Below, in pieces: positions 1-12,091 of a stretch of DNA of 64,000 bases (positions within the stretch are counted from its first letter, which is position 1; each line of letters starts with the position of its first letter). The notes beneath the pieces are model-generated. The model had not been told where the DNA came from and ran no database searches. It worked only from the letters and a program-made list of their open reading frames with translations. The position numbers and the translations under genes are program-made. The DNA is from Dasypus novemcinctus. Its lineage: Eukaryota > Chordata > Mammalia > Cingulata > Dasypodidae. The DNA lies in NCBI RefSeq assembly GCF_030445035.2, contig NC_080698.1:3169501-3233500 (forward strand). The letters run 5' to 3'.

Positions 1-769
1 CAATAAACATATGTTGGTTTTGATTTGACAGAAGGAAGGACGACAGTGGCTGCTGGGTGGCCCTAGGGAGGCCGGAGTGGCCCCTGGGGCAGAGGCCTCC
101 GGGTGCGGTGGGAGAGGGCTGCTCGTTTTCTTTTCCGGGTCCCACCCGCCTCCCCCAGGCGCCTGCAGCCTGGACCCCAGCAGCAGCAGGTCAGCAGCTG
201 CCCCGAGGAGCCCAGGGGCCCGGGCAGTTCGTTGGGCACTCACTCGAGGGCTGCACCCACCACCTGCTTGCCCGGGCCAGGAGCGGGAGGGAAACCCCAG
301 GGGCTGGAAACCAGATGCCGGGACCCTGCTGTGACCAGGCCAGTCGAGGACTCAAAATGAAGGAATAGTCCCACCTTCTGTTCCGGCCTTGGCTGCATCT
401 CATGAGCACAGAGAGCGGCAGGCAGCTGGGAAGGATGCAAAGGGCACGGGGCGCATTTGGCAGAGAAGAGCCGTGGTCACGGCGTACCCCGCATCTGCCG
501 TTCCTCTTTCCTGAAAACGAGAAGGGTGACCAGATGATCTCACAGATGCCCAGCTCTAGGCGGCTTCTGAAGTTACAGGACTGGAAGGAACCTGATCTGT
601 TCGTTATATTCCAAATTGTGCTTTTTTCTTAAAAACGAAACAAAATAAAACAGAAAACAAAAACAGCCCAGTGTCTCCTCACTGACACATTTCCAGCACG
701 TTTTGCTTTTGCTGACTCCCAGGGAGCCATTTCCATTTCCATGCAAACCTGACGTACACTGGATGATTT
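1..769. other. Unassigned flank upstream of the CpG island
   Basis: Moderately GC-rich sequence to about 600, then A/T-rich. The short open frames show no recognisable domain, splice sites or repeat structure. I see no exon or RNA gene here. It may be intergenic sequence upstream of the promoter at about 2.3 kb. Confidence 0.4.
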
Positions 770-1200
770 TGTTAAATGAAATTTTATTGAGATAATTGTA
801 GATTCAGTTTAAGTTGTAAGAATATACACTGCCCAGTTTCCCCAAATGACAAAAGTGTACAAAGCCTACTATGAGAGCTAATTCTGTTGACATTGATACA
901 AGCCACCTATTTTATTCAGCTTTCCCCAGTTGTACCTACACTCATTTGTGGAAGTTCTGTACAATTTAATCACCTGTGCAAGTTGTGTGTCCACCACCAT
1001 AGCCAAGTTATTTAGTTCTAAGACAACAATCCCTTGTGTTGCCCTTTTAGAAACACCTCCACCCCCATTTGTTGATTGAAAAAAAAAATCTTATTTGGAA
1101 ATAATTTCATACTTACAGGAACATCCCAATAACAGTATAAAAAGTCCAGGATATCCTGTGTCCAGATTCACTGATTGTTACTATTAAGTGTTTTACAATG
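770..1200 (-). mobile_element. Old L1 (L1M-type) 3' fragments, antisense
   Basis: The plus strand reads like the reverse complement of mammalian L1M 3' sequence. It contains the familiar series TTATTGAGATAATTGTAGATT, a stretch around TTGACATTGATACAA, and a second piece starting near 1090 with TTGGAAATAATTTCATACTTACAG. The two pieces look like separate, diverged fragments with an A-run between them at 1079-1089. There is no coding capacity. The family assignment rests on remembered similarity to L1M 3' ends; the exact subfamily is not determinable by eye. Confidence 0.6.
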
Positions 1201-2273
1201 TTTTCCACCATGTATTTTCTTCCTGAATCACCAGAAGGTAAGGCGCGTACATCACCACCCTTTGCCCCTCGGGGCTATCTCAGTGTGTGTTTCCTAAGGA
1301 GAGGACATTCTTTTCCACACCCAGGGTCCAGTGCTCCGCCTGGTGAGCTCGACCTGCCTCAGGGCTTCTCCAGTCTTGCAGGAGTCCGGGTTTGTCAATC
1401 TCAGTCTCCCTTCGGGAGACCCCTGCAGCTCAGGATCCAGCCTAGGACCAGATAACCACGTTTGGGTGCCGGGAAGCTTCAGCCCCTCAGCCCCGAACCT
1501 CTCCTGAGCGCTGTCTTCCTCACGGGGACCTTCGGCCCGGCCCTCGCTTTGTTTGGTCTGGGGTCCTTCATCCTCAGACTCAGCCAGGCCTTCTCTGCAG
1601 GAACGCGGCCTCGCGGCTGCCGGAGCCCTCGAGGCAGGCGACGGCGTTGCCCGACGGCCCCCAGTATGGCTGGGAACTCCCCCCTCCCCACTTACACGGA
1701 AGCCGCCGGCGGGGAGACGCGTGCGGACCCTGCAGGGAGCAGGCACTGCGACCCCCGCCCGCCCAATCTTTACAAGGCACCCGGGGACCCCCACGTCCTC
1801 CTTCAGGGCCCGAGGCCTCGTCCTGCGGGGCTTACTTTCCTGGCATTTCTGCCTCCGGCCCGCGCCTCTCCCGTCCTCCAGGCCGAGGCTGGGCCCAGGA
1901 AGTCGGCGCCGAGCGCGCCCGCGGGCAGCCCCCGGCCACGCCGCCCGCGGCGATTGGCACAGCGGCCTCCGGGCACCCCGGGCCTCCGCCTCCCCTCCCG
2001 CCCCCCGGCGGCGCCTCCAGCGCCCCCTCCCGCGGTGGAAGCCCAGGGGGGCTTTCCCGGCGAGGACGGAACCCCGGGACTCGACCCGCGCGCGTCCAGG
2101 ACGCGCGGCGCCCACGCGGGGCCGGGCCGCGGGAGACGCGCCCTCCCTGAGACGAGGCTGCGAGGAGCGCGCGGGCAGCTGCGCCCGGCTCAGGCCTCCC
2201 GGGGCTCTCCGCGCCCAGCGGCGGGCGCGGGCGGAGGGCAGCCCGGAGGGCGGCGCGCAGGTGGCGGCGCGGG

Positions 2274-2289
2274 CGGGGCGGGGCGGGCG
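2274..2289 (+). promoter_or_regulatory. Tandem GC boxes (Sp1/KLF-type)
   Basis: Overlapping GGGGCGGGGCGGG motifs are seen directly, followed by further GGGCGG hexamers to about 2320. This is the usual core arrangement of TATA-less CpG-island promoters. The transcription start itself cannot be fixed from sequence; it is inferred to lie shortly downstream. Confidence 0.6.
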
Positions 2290-2299
2290 CGGCGCGCGT

Positions 2300-2763
2300 C
2301 GGGCGGTGACGGCGCGGGAAGGGGCGGCGCGAGGCCCGGCCGCGGGAGCCATGGCGAGAGGCCGCGCCGCGGCGCCCGCAGCCGCGCCCCAGCCCGCCGC
2401 CGCGCCCGCGCCCGCCGCCCCCCGGCCCGCCCGGCCGCCGCCCCCGCGCGCCCCGCGCCCCTGACGCCCGCGCCCCGCAGCCGGGCGCCCCCGAGAGCGG
2501 CCGAGCGCGGGAGGCGGCGCCGCCGGCAGCGCGGGGGGCCCCGAGAGGAGCCCGCGCCCCCCGACGCCCCCCAGCGCCCGGGCCCGAGCGCGGAGCCCCC
2601 CCGGCGGCGCGCGGCCGCAGGAGCAGCGAGGAGCGCGCGCGTGTGCGCCCCGCGCAGGGACCGAGCCGCCGGGCCGCGGAGGAGGAGGCGGCGGGAGCGC
2701 GGTCCTGCGGCGGGAAGGAGCCCGCGCCCGGCCCCGGGGCCGCGCTCCGAGCGCCGCTGGCGG
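2300..2763 (+). other. Candidate first exon (mostly 5' UTR) ending in a splice donor
   Basis: The island ends in CTGGCGG|GTAAGCGG, a good 5' splice site with GT at 2764-2765. The 5' edge is arbitrary and placed just downstream of the GC boxes. An ATG in strong Kozak context (GGGAGCCATGG, at 2351) opens a 37-codon Ala/Pro-rich frame that stops at 2464, before the donor. So it is either a short upstream ORF or not translated, and the main coding start is probably in a later exon. Another frame (from 2643) stays open through the donor but has a poor start context. The gene is not identified. Confidence 0.5.
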
Positions 2764-3129
2764 GTAAGCGGGGTCCCCGTAGGCGCGCCGCCGGCGCCCG
2801 GGGGTGGGGGGCGGGAGGCGCCCGGGGTCCCGGGAGTGCTGGCGCGTGCTGTGTCCCGGCGGGAGGCGCGGCCGCCCGGACCCTGCCCCGGCCGCCCCCC
2901 GGGGGGTGTCCCCGGGGCCCGGGCAGCGCCCCCTGGGCGTCGTGCCGGCCTCGCCGCGTGGCCTGGGTCCCCGGGGCCGGCACTCCGAGGTGACAGTGAG
3001 GCGACCTTCAGAGAGCCCCGAGCTGAGCCAGGCCGGAGCGCGGGCCGCGCGGCGCTCCCCCCCGCCGGCAGAGCTGCGCGTAACCCCCTCTGCTGAGCCG
3101 CCCTGCAGGGCCCCCCTTTCTGTCCTGTG

Positions 3130-6088
3130 ACTTAAAGTTCACTTTGTCACTTCTTGACCTAAGTTTTTAAATTCGTTTGTTAGAGCCAAGGTTAGCCCCT
3201 TGTAGGTTAAAAAGAAAACCCGCCCCATGTCTACACCGCTCCTCCTTGTGTGAAGTGGCGTTAGGGCTGCAAATGTCAAAAGCCTGCTGGCCGTGGGTGC
3301 TGGCGCCGCGCGCACCCACCCCTTAGGTGTCGTAGCCCGTGGGGTCCGCGCTCACTTTGAGGGCTTCCTCCCTCTGAGTGTTTAGGCCTCAGTTTCCCCC
3401 CCAGTGTGCTTCAGCAGAACTTGGCTTCAAACGGCGCGTGTCGAGGTCCCTTCCTGGCGCTTCAGTGGTGGGGCGACAGTGGCGGGGGTGGCGGGCACCG
3501 CCGAGAAGCAGCTAGTTCAGTGTCCTCCGGCTTCCAGTTACAGGAGCAGCGAAGGGGAGGGGACAGAGAGCCCCGAGCGCCTCTGCTCTGGCCTTAGGAA
3601 GAGGGGCTCGGCCCGGGGGCTGCCCTGGAGGGGCCTCCCGCGTTTGGCTGGAGCGAGCTGGACCGGTTGTTCCGAGTTGGAGCTGGGGTGACAGATGGTG
3701 CCTTCCTTTGTCGCTTGGTTTGGAAAGGTTACGCTTTGTGGCTCTGTGATTTCTGACCCTTGTGTTATCCCAGAGGCGCCCGGACAAAGGGTGACCTGGG
3801 CCGCCTGGAGGGCTGAGCCGGGCCGGGAGTGCCCGGCTGGGGAATGCCCATGCCAGGGCCCCAGGTTCGGCAAGAGGCAGCTTGGCCCCGAGCCGGCGCT
3901 TTCCTGTTGGAGCCCCAGGGACCCGTGGGATCCGGTTTCCCATCCCGGCCACGCTGATGTCCCCTCCCTGCTGTGCTGCGTGTGCTCCTTCACGGTGGTG
4001 TGTTAAAAAGGGGGGTGGAAACCCGATTCAACCCCAGTTCCTCCTTCTGGAGGGGTGACCTTGGGCTCTGCGCTGGCCTTCCCTCTTTTGAGTTGTCCCC
4101 ACCCCTGGGAAAAGGAAAGGAAAGGAAACAAAGAACCCTCACCAAACTTTCCAGGGGACGGTGTTTTAAATGAAAGTATTGTGAAAGTTTGAGTGGCAGG
4201 GAGGGCTGTCAGGTCTTATTCCCACTGGACTTTTGTACGCCTTGACCTTTTGAGCCCCACCAGGGCTAATCAAGCAGGTGTCATGATAGTAGTTATCTTT
4301 CTCGCAGGTTTACTGTGACTGTCAGATCAAATAGTGCACATGAGAGGGCTTCAAAAACGAGAGCCTTGCTCATGTCGGAAGGAGTTTCCCAATGGCTAGT
4401 GTCCCGTAGCTGGCCATCTCCTGCGGGAGCATTCTGAGCCCCGGCTCTGACCTGGCACTTAGTAGGTCTCTCTAATTGCTAGATGGCTTTTGAATGCACC
4501 TTCTGGGGTCCCCGTCTTGTCTATGTGCTCTCAAGGTGGAAGGCAGAGCGTGGGCGCCTGCCCCAGCAGCTGGGGTGCCTTCGTAGACCCTGCGGTTTTG
4601 TTTGCCAGCCGTGGCACCCGGGCGCCCAGGAGGCGAGTGCGTGCCAGGCAGGTGGCCACTGTGCCTGCCAGGGGCAGTTGTCTCTCCCCCTTCAGGGCAC
4701 TGGAGAATGAAGGGTTTGTTTAAAGCCACTGAGGTTTCCCAATCGGCAGAGCTTAAGTACAGCCTCGTGTGTGCTGCCGTTTAACGGTGCACGGTAGGAC
4801 AGTTTGATGAACTCGGGGATGATGTTGTAAAGACATCATCAAGTATCAGAGCAACTGCGTGACCCTTGGTTTTGAAAATGGACCCTGCTCTGCTTCTTGC
4901 CTGTGATTGGAAGGCCCCATGATTTTCGGGGGAGGACCAAAGCTGCTCCTTTAAGACGGGCAGGTTACCTGGCCCGTACCTGGGGGAGAGGTGCCCTGGC
5001 TGCTTTCCCTTCCTTCTTTACCAGTGCTCCCTCTTCTGGCCCGCCATCCTCTTAGTTACCAGGTGTATCCAGGTGGGAGCGTTTTAGTGAAGGGACGGAA
5101 ACAACAGCACGTGTATAAATCCGCTGCCTCCCAGCCACGTATAATTCCATAGGCTGTGCAGCTGCTCATAGAAAGGCCCAGAAGAGCCGACCGGCTTATG
5201 ATTCAGTAAGAAGCTCGTTTAATTACGTGCTCAGGAACAGCTCACGAGCTGGAAGCAGGGCTGGGGGAGGCAGAGCCTTAAACTCTCACCCAGCATTCGA
5301 GGAGGCCCCCCCCCCCCCCCCCCCCCGGCCTCACCTATTGGGTGGCGGTGTCTTCTCTGAGAAGCACTGTGAGTCCCCTGGCTTCTCGCCCCATTCACTG
5401 CCTTGGAACATCCTCTGGCCTCAGTGGCTCGGGCTGTTATGTTGATCTTCCGCGTGTGTTATGTTGATCTTCCGCTTGCCCCGTAAGTGCCCCTCGGGGA
5501 AAGGACCCCCTGGAGGGGGGCTAGGGGAGCCCACGGAGGCTCCAGTACCAGCCTGAACTTGTCCGTGTGGGCTCAGAGGTTCCTGGGATGAAGCTGGATC
5601 TGTCTGACGTCCCAAGAGAGCCCTTCGGTGACTAGCGGTTCTAGGCCTGTTTGTAAAGCAGAGAACCCCAGACTACACGTTATCTGGGCTTGACTGTTAA
5701 GTAAATCTGTCCTCCGGGCTTGTCAGGGGAGTCTTTGGAATCTCTTTGTTTTTCTGAAAGAATTTCATTGAAAATAACGGAATATGTGGATTCAGTGGTT
5801 TGACTTTTTCAGTAATGAATCCCTTTCGGGTACTGCCCAGAGCACTTCACTCTTTATTGGACTCCTTAATGACTAGACTTAGTTTCTAGATAATGGGATT
5901 ATGTTGATTAGAAATGCTGCTGACTCCTAATTTAGGCTTACGAAAATCCTGCATCTGATTACATAGATGCTGGTTTAGTTGTCACTTAAAATGGGTGCTA
6001 GAAAAGGGACAAGGGATTTTTTTTCTTACTTTCCTCCCTCCCCAGGTATCTGTGCATACATAGCTATGGGTTTTTATGTATTTATTTT
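3130..6088. other. Presumed start of a long first intron
   Basis: Mostly single-copy-looking sequence with no exon I can support. Visible details are a pure C run of 21 bases at 5306-5326 and a tandem duplication of about 22 bp around 5437-5480, in which TTATGTTGATCTTCCGC occurs twice. Short A/G-rich AAAGG repeats lie at about 4110-4130. There is no RNA gene and no clear mobile element until the SINE at 6089. Confidence 0.4.
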
Positions 6089-6166
6089 CAGGAGGTACTG
6101 GGGAGTGATCCTGGGGCCTGGTACATGGGAATCAGGTGCTCAACCACTGAGCTACATCTGCTCCCC
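6089..6166 (-). mobile_element. tRNA-Ala-like SINE monomer (DAS-SINE type)
   Basis: The reverse complement begins GGGGAGCAGATGTAGCTCAG, contains the A box TAGCTCAGTGGTTGAG and a degenerate B box, and ends GTACCTCC followed by an A-rich tail. This is the tRNA-only monomer form, about 78 bp. It is diverged at several CpG positions, so it is not recent. Confidence 0.8.
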
Positions 6167-6238
6167 AGAACCATTGGATTTAAAGGCTCTCTATCAGTTC
6201 CTCTGGTAGTTTTGGTAAAATCAAAAAGTCCTTCCAGG

Positions 6239-6603
6239 AAAGTAGATGTGGCTCCTGTCTACCATATGGAGGTCAAGGGTTCGAGTCCTGGGGCCTCCTG
6301 GTGAAGGCAAGCTGGCTCGCGCAGGAGTGCTGGCCCACACGGCAAGCTGGCCCGAGCAGAGCGCTGGCGCAGCAAGATGCCGCAACAAAAAGAGACACAG
6401 AGGAGAGACAATAAGAGACACAGCGGACCAGGGAGCTGAGGTCGCACAAGGGACTGAGTGCCTTTCTCCACTCCAGAATGTTCCAGGATCGGTCATGGTG
6501 CTACCTAAGAGAAGACAAGTGGACACAGAAGAACACACAGTGGATGACACAGAGCAGACCCCCGGGGGGATAAATAAAAATAAATCTTAAAAAAAAAAAA
6601 AGA
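6239..6603 (+). mobile_element. Chimeric DAS-type SINE, only plus-strand copy of this class
   Basis: A diverged tRNA-like head (B box GGGTTCGAGTCC) is followed by a long body with AAGCTGGC repeats, GCAACAAAAAGAGACACAGA and a second tRNA-like segment, ending ATAAATAAAAATAAATCTT plus an A13 tail. It is flanked by an imperfect target-site duplication: AGTCCTTCCAGG at 6227-6238 and AGTCTTCCAGG at 6604-6614 (one base missing). The same subfamily recurs, inverted, at about 23740, 27331, 35838 and 38893. A-box integrity is poor, so the copy is probably inactive. Confidence 0.8.
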
Positions 6604-6614
6604 AGTCTTCCAGG

Positions 6615-8482
6615 CAGCTCTTTAATGTTAACAACATGCCCTGTGGGCCGGGCCTTTTCTCTTGACTTCGATGGGAGCATTTTGTGAGCTCTCAGTTTTT
6701 GAAGTTTTGCAAGAAGTAGAATGGGCATGTTCCAGCCCATTCTATATATACGGTTCTTATAAAATAATTCCAGTTTGGTATATGGCCAAAGATAATCCGT
6801 GTCCCCAGAATATTGGAAGTGGTGTGACTTCATTTGTATTATTGAATTGGGAATTTGAACCGGGAGGAGGGGTGAGCAGTGAGTGTGGAAACCATCCTGG
6901 GTTTATGTTTGTCTGAGGCCCGTGGGGAGCTTTTTGGGGGGATGGGGAGGAGGAATTCCTTTGACCTCCAGGAGCATCGTTTGTCCTCAGTGGGGCGAGA
7001 AAGGCAGGGGGTGACTATATAGACGTGTGACGAAAGCCACATTAGTGATGGGACCAAGTGTTCACGGCCCGCGGAGGAGGGCAGTGCTCCTGGGAGGGAC
7101 CCCTGGCTCTTGCTGCTTCTGCCCGGCCTTTCATCGCGGGGGCGGAGGTGGGGGGCTGGCACACCCGACTGTCGGGGCTGTCGCTGATTGCTCGCGTGGT
7201 CCTGGGGCCAGCAGCCCAGCGCCACCTCCTCCTGGAGCTCCACCCAGACCTGCTGCCTCTGACTCTGCAGCGTGCCCAGGGGCCTGGGTGGTGGTTTTAC
7301 CCAGGCATTCCCTCAGCTGGCACACGCGTGTTCTTTTCAGGCGCCCAAGGCTGGGCTGAGACGGTGGGAGGAGTGCGCGCCATGCATGCGCGCGTCCTTC
7401 TCTGTCTGGAAGTGTTGGTGCTCAAAGCTGCGTTCAACCCCTGTCCCCCCCCAGGAGCCTCAGGAACGCTTGCTGGCCCTGTTCCCTCCTGGCCCCACCA
7501 TCTCTAACCCTCCCTAAATGGTTTGCAGTGAACCATAAAAAGGGGAGGACCCGGGGGACCCTGGCAGTCGAAGGCAGCCTCCCTCCCCGGCACTCACCTG
7601 AACCCCGGGTGATGTCTCCAGTTCTAAAACAAGTGTGCCATTCCAGCTGAGGTAGCCTCCACCCACCTGCCCACTGCTCACGCCTTGTCCAGTGAATTCA
7701 CAGTGCCACGTGCTCTGTGGCCATGGGAGACTGCAAGTTTGGCAGTGAGTGGCAAGGTGGACGGACGGTCTACGCGGCAAGTGTGAGCCAACCGGCATCT
7801 GTGACCTCGTCCCGCCCCCTCCCCCGTGGGGGCAGCCCCCTGTCTTTGCTCATTTCTTCTTTTGTCCCACAGGCACCCAAGTCCTGCAATCTGCAGTCTG
7901 AAAGGAAGTCCCTCGTGCAATGGCCAGCTTATATTCTTTCCAAGGCACATCTTAGCCTTCATTCTGTCATTCTTCTGACACTGGCCATGGTCTCTGCCTG
8001 CTTGGAATTCAGAGAATTCAGGGAATTCCTGGACGATGGCAGAACATTAGCACTCTTTAGCTCTTGTTCCTAATTGCTCTTTGACTCTGGGCATCAGATT
8101 TAATTTATTGAGTGGGGGTGGGACTCAGATTAACAAAATTTCTCCAGAATGCTAGTGTTTTAGGCTCTGCATGTTTATGACCCCCCCCACTCTTTCCTAA
8201 TTTTTTTTTTTTTTTTAATTAAAAATGCAGTGGGTGAGTTGGGGCATCATGGGGTAAAAAAACTCATTAAGTTTTGTGATTCTGAATACAGGGTTTTGGG
8301 TTAAATTTGGTTTGCCTGTTTGGCTTTGACTTTGAGTGGGAGTGTTTGGTGCCTGGCACCTGCAGAAGCCTGGCAAGGATATAATTTTTTTATTAAATGA
8401 GGAATCCAGAGACCCCTGATTACAAAATTTCAAGCCTGGGAAGAAAATTGGAGTTGTATAGCACACTAATGTACAGGCAGAT
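6615..8482. other. Presumed intronic DNA without supported genes
   Basis: GC-rich to about 7600, then mixed. No splice-framed coding segment or known repeat is recognised. A small direct repeat based on GAATTCAG lies near 8008-8030. Poly-C and poly-T runs near 8181-8216 look like simple sequence rather than an element tail. Confidence 0.35.
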
Positions 8483-8886
8483 TCTTTATTTTATTTTATT
8501 TATTTCTCTCCCCTCCCCCCCATTGTCTGCTCTCTGTGTCCATTCGCTGAGTGTTCTTCTGTGTCCTCTTGCATTATCAGGTGGCACTGGGAAACTGCGT
8601 CTCCTTTTTGTTGTGTCATCTTGCTGCATCAGCTCTCTGTGTGTCCGGTGCCACTCCTGGGCGGGCTGCACTTTTTTCACGTGGGCAGCCCTCCTTGCGG
8701 GGTGCACTTCTTGCGTGTGGGGCACCCCTACGTGGGGGAAACCCCTGCGTGGCATGGCAGTCCTTGCGCGCATCAGCACTGTACGTGGGCCAGCTCACCA
8801 CACGGGCCAGGAGGCCCTGGGTTTGAACCCTCGACCTCCCATGTGGTAGACAGATGCTCTATCAGTTGAGCCATGTCCGCTTTCCC
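8483..8886 (-). mobile_element. Chimeric DAS-type SINE, antisense
   Basis: The plus strand shows the inverted tail (TTTATTTTATTTTATTTATTTC), a C-rich segment, the chimeric body and then the inverted tRNA head ending GAGCCATGTCCGCTTTCCC. The head retains the inverted B box (GGTTTGAACC). Flanks CAGGCAGATTCTTTATT and CAGGCAATTCTTGTTAT resemble each other and may be an eroded target-site duplication. The antisense strand is open for 150 codons across the element. Confidence 0.88.
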
Positions 8887-11289
8887 AGGCAATTCTTGTT
8901 ATGCTACCAAGTTGGTGTGTCCAGGGATTAGAAAACTAGCCAACCAAACCAACCAACAAACAAAAAAACAAACTTATGACACAATGTATGATTCAAGAAG
9001 AGCAGATAACGATTTAGAGGAAAGGTGGGGCGGAGGAGAATGAGCAATTTGTTGTATGTCTGACTCACTGGCCTTGTGCCTGAGTGTCATGTCTGGGAGC
9101 AGATTTTCCACGACATCCATTTGCTGGAGGCTGTCTGGGTATTTTCCCTCCAGAATAGGTGTTAAGTAAAATGCTGAATTCTCTGGGAATTGTACGCCTC
9201 TCCTTTATGTACCTTACGGGTGTAGCCTTGTTTTCATTCAGTTGTTAAAAACACGCCAGCCTTGGTTTGGAGTGTGCATCTGTCTGATGACGAGCAGCAC
9301 AGCGCCGAGGTGTTGAAAGCTGCTCCTTTCTCCCCGGAGGTGGTGCCTTGTCAGGGTGAGATGTGCTGGCCTCAGCACGGGTCCCCTGTTTAGACGCGTT
9401 CCCCTCAGCCCTGGCTTCCTGCAGCTGTGCGTGGGGGGATGGCGGGGGGATCGCGGAGGTGACGCGTGTGCTCGGCCCGAGGGCGCCTTCTGCGCCAGCT
9501 TTGTTCTGGACAGCGCTGTTTTGAACCCCAGTACAGTCCAGGTCATCCCCAGGTCCCTAGGGAGCAGCTCTTCTGTGCCAGACCACGGGAAGTTGCCGGC
9601 CTTTGTTTTCATGGCACTAAGAGGAACTTGCCCAGTGGCCCAGTGACGTGCTTTTTCCTCACCTGACCCTAACTTGCCTGCGTTAGCTCTGAGAAGAGAG
9701 GGTTAATTTTGCAAGGGCCCCAGGGCATTAGAAAAACCCTTTGGATGTAATTTGTGAACACAACTATCAGGCACTTCAAAGGTCTCTTGCAGAAGAAATG
9801 TAGAGAACACGTCTTTCTGTTGGAGAAAACAAGCAGACTATTTTTATCTCCTATTGCAATAGATAAAAGGCCTGACAAGTGAATCACTGGGAAGTCAGCT
9901 AAAGGGGGTCTGATGCAGAAGATGGATATTTGCTTAGAAGATAGAAAGCAGTTTGTATTCTTAAAAGAGAAATTACTACAAGAGAACTGTTTTAGCAACT
10001 AGCAAATGTTAACTTGGAAAACTTCTTTTTAATATTAGAGAAGTTTTGAGCTTACAAAACAATCATGCATAATGTGCAGAATTTTACTTGGAAAACTTTT
10101 AGCTGGACCGAGTCAGCTGATGCGAGAGGAGAAATAAGGCTCGTATGGAAGGGAATACAAGACGTAAATATTCCTGAATGTTTGCTTGTCTTATCATTAG
10201 ACTTTTAGCTTTTATGTTATACTGAATCCGCCGTTTGGCAAAAGGCACCTTGGCGAAGGGTGATCATCGTGCGTCTCTGGTCACTGGGACGAAGGGACAC
10301 AGTTTGTAGAGGTTCCAAAGGGATGGCCCATGGCAGGACAGGCTGTCATTAGGAGAGGGTGCTGCTGCACCTTGGTGAAGTGTCGTGAGCCAGCGTGTGG
10401 TCCCCTGCCGCCTCCAGCCACCTGATGCCAGGCCCTCAGTGGACTCTCCAGCTTTGCTCAAAGTTGAGAGAGGGCGGTGGCTTCAACTGGTGTGGTTAGT
10501 GGTTCTGCGAATGGACAGAAGTGGGTGTTTGAACTAGGAGATAAGGCCGCCTTGCTGGAGAGAAGCGGTAGAGTGAGGGGGCGAGGGTGGGGATGAGTCA
10601 GGGATGAGGGTGAGTTTTCTGGATTGGACTAGATATCTCAGTTGTCCAGGGCGGAGGACTTGGAGGTTGACACACCCACGGAATTCTCAAGTGCAGACGT
10701 TTAGGGCAGCAGGCTACCTTGGTCTGACACCTTAGGAGAGAGATCTGAGTCTGAGGACCATCCTCATGTAGATAGTAGCGAAATCGAGATCGTGGCTATT
10801 GAAAGAGGTGGGCTGGATAGAAGAAGCAGAGGAGTGTGCAGGGGTGCTGAGGGAGAGAGGAGTGGGTCCACAGGGCCACCCTGCTGTGCGGGGCAGAGAA
10901 GATGAGAGCTCGTTTACACACAGTAGGTGTGCAAATGTTTGTAGTGTTAAACCGCTCAGTTTTCATTTGTTCAGAAGAAACACTGGTGTTAATTATCTTA
11001 GAGTAACATGTTGTCTCTAAAAATTCTCATATGTCCTTGCGAATTTGCAGGTTTCCTTGCCCAGTGTCATTTATGCTTATCTCACAAATGTTCATATTTT
11101 AAGGATTCCTGAAAGTAGTGAGCCTGAATTAGAGATCTTACATACTTTCTTACTATTCTTATACCTCTTACTGGAGGTTTTACACTTGGTACCATTGGAA
11201 CTGTAGAATCATGATGAAATTGGAGGGAATCGGAAATTGCTTGTTTTAGTAAAGATAACCCTGCAGCCTCACAGGAATGGATAAAATGA
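8887..11289. other. Presumed intronic DNA with faint ancient repeats
   Basis: There is no supported exon. A short piece at 10028-10085 (AGAAGTTTTGAGCTTACAAAACAATCATGCAT and flanks) resembles the antisense 3' end of xenarthran L1. The purine-rich stretch 10470-10870, with phrases such as GGACTTGGAGGTTGACA and GAGAGAGATCTGAGTCTGAGG, resembles an old interspersed mammalian repeat whose family I cannot name with confidence. The rest appears single-copy. Confidence 0.35.
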
Positions 11290-11765
11290 AGAACTTTGAC
11301 AACACCAAGGGTGCTAAGGATGTGGAATAATGGAAAGTCTCACACGCCCCATCAGAAGAGCAACAGCCACTTGAAGAACTGTTTGGCACTATTCACTAGA
11401 GCTCAAGCTACGCCTTATGACCCAGGGCTCCCCGGGCATTTGCTCAGTAGAAACAAGTGCTTGTGTACTTGGTTCATTAAAGCTTTTTACTCCTGATCGC
11501 ACCAAACTGGAAAAAGCCTTGTTGAGCATTAATAGGTACGGTGGAATATTACTCAGCAGCAAAGAGGAATCAAGTTCCAACACATGCAGCAACCCGGGTG
11601 ACTCACAGACAAGATGGCGGCCCAGAGGCCAGGCAGGAAGTGCAGAGGCGGGCAGGTGTCCTGTGTCGTGGGGTCAGGGTAGTGGTCACCTCCCAGGGGG
11701 CAGTGATCACATAAAGGGAGCAACAGTTACTGCTTCGAGTAGGATAATTACCGGTTCTTGTTAAT
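11290..11765 (+). mobile_element. Old L1M 3' fragment, sense
   Basis: The sequence follows the well-known L1M 3' order in degraded form. It contains CCTTATGACCCAGG, then AAACTGGAAAAAGCC, then GGTGGAATATTACTCAGCAGCAAAGAGGAA, then a late segment with GGTAGTGGTCACC and CCAGGGGGCAGTGATCA. This is the region found in most eutherian L1M copies just upstream of the tail. It is interrupted by about 60 bp of unrelated GC-rich sequence near 11610. No coding potential remains. Confidence 0.65.
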
Positions 11766-12091
11766 TTGTCAGATGGATCAGATGGTCCTGCTGGGTGATG
11801 TGAAATACTTGCTCTGCTCTGGTTTTCCTTCCACTTTCCCTCTTGACATCACTTGGAATACCCACCTGCACACGTAGTCCTTAAGGCAGCTAGTTTGTAA
11901 TTTTAGGGTGGTTAATGAAGGCTGGATGTCTTCCTATCCTTGGCTCACCCCAAGGTGGAGGAGGATTACTGGGGCCAGGCCAGGGTCAGGTCTAAGGGGA
12001 GGTGAGTGCGGCACTAGTCTAGGGTGCAGCGTTTTTCAGGTACCCCCCCCCCCGAGAAAACCCTCAGTAATCAAGATAAGTATAGTATTTT

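Larger units (their letters stand above)
1850..3100 (+). promoter_or_regulatory. Strong CpG island, probable gene promoter
   Basis: CpG is not depleted over about 1.2 kb. The core at 2080-2760 is almost pure G+C with CG nearly every few bases, in contrast with the CpG-poor DNA on both sides after 3120. There is no obvious TATA box. GC boxes cluster near 2274-2289 and a TGACG (CRE half-site-like) motif lies near 2306. In mammals such an island normally marks a constitutive or broadly expressed promoter. A good 5' splice site at its downstream end suggests transcription on the plus strand. Long open frames on both strands here (up to 544 codons) are expected in DNA without A/T-rich stop codons and are not taken as genes. 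Confidence 0.85.

Noticed and set aside
1294..3096. Very long open frames on both strands (544 codons plus, 352 and 383 codons minus) in the CpG island
   Set aside because: All frames are open because the DNA has almost no A/T; the translations are Ala/Pro/Arg/Gly low-complexity on both strands. Island composition explains them.
1850..3100. Possible CRISPR-like or bacterial operon structure anywhere in the window
   Set aside because: No regular spaced repeats with unique spacers, no ribosome-binding-site spaced genes; the window is plainly mammalian. Tandem repeats here are minisatellites without spacers.
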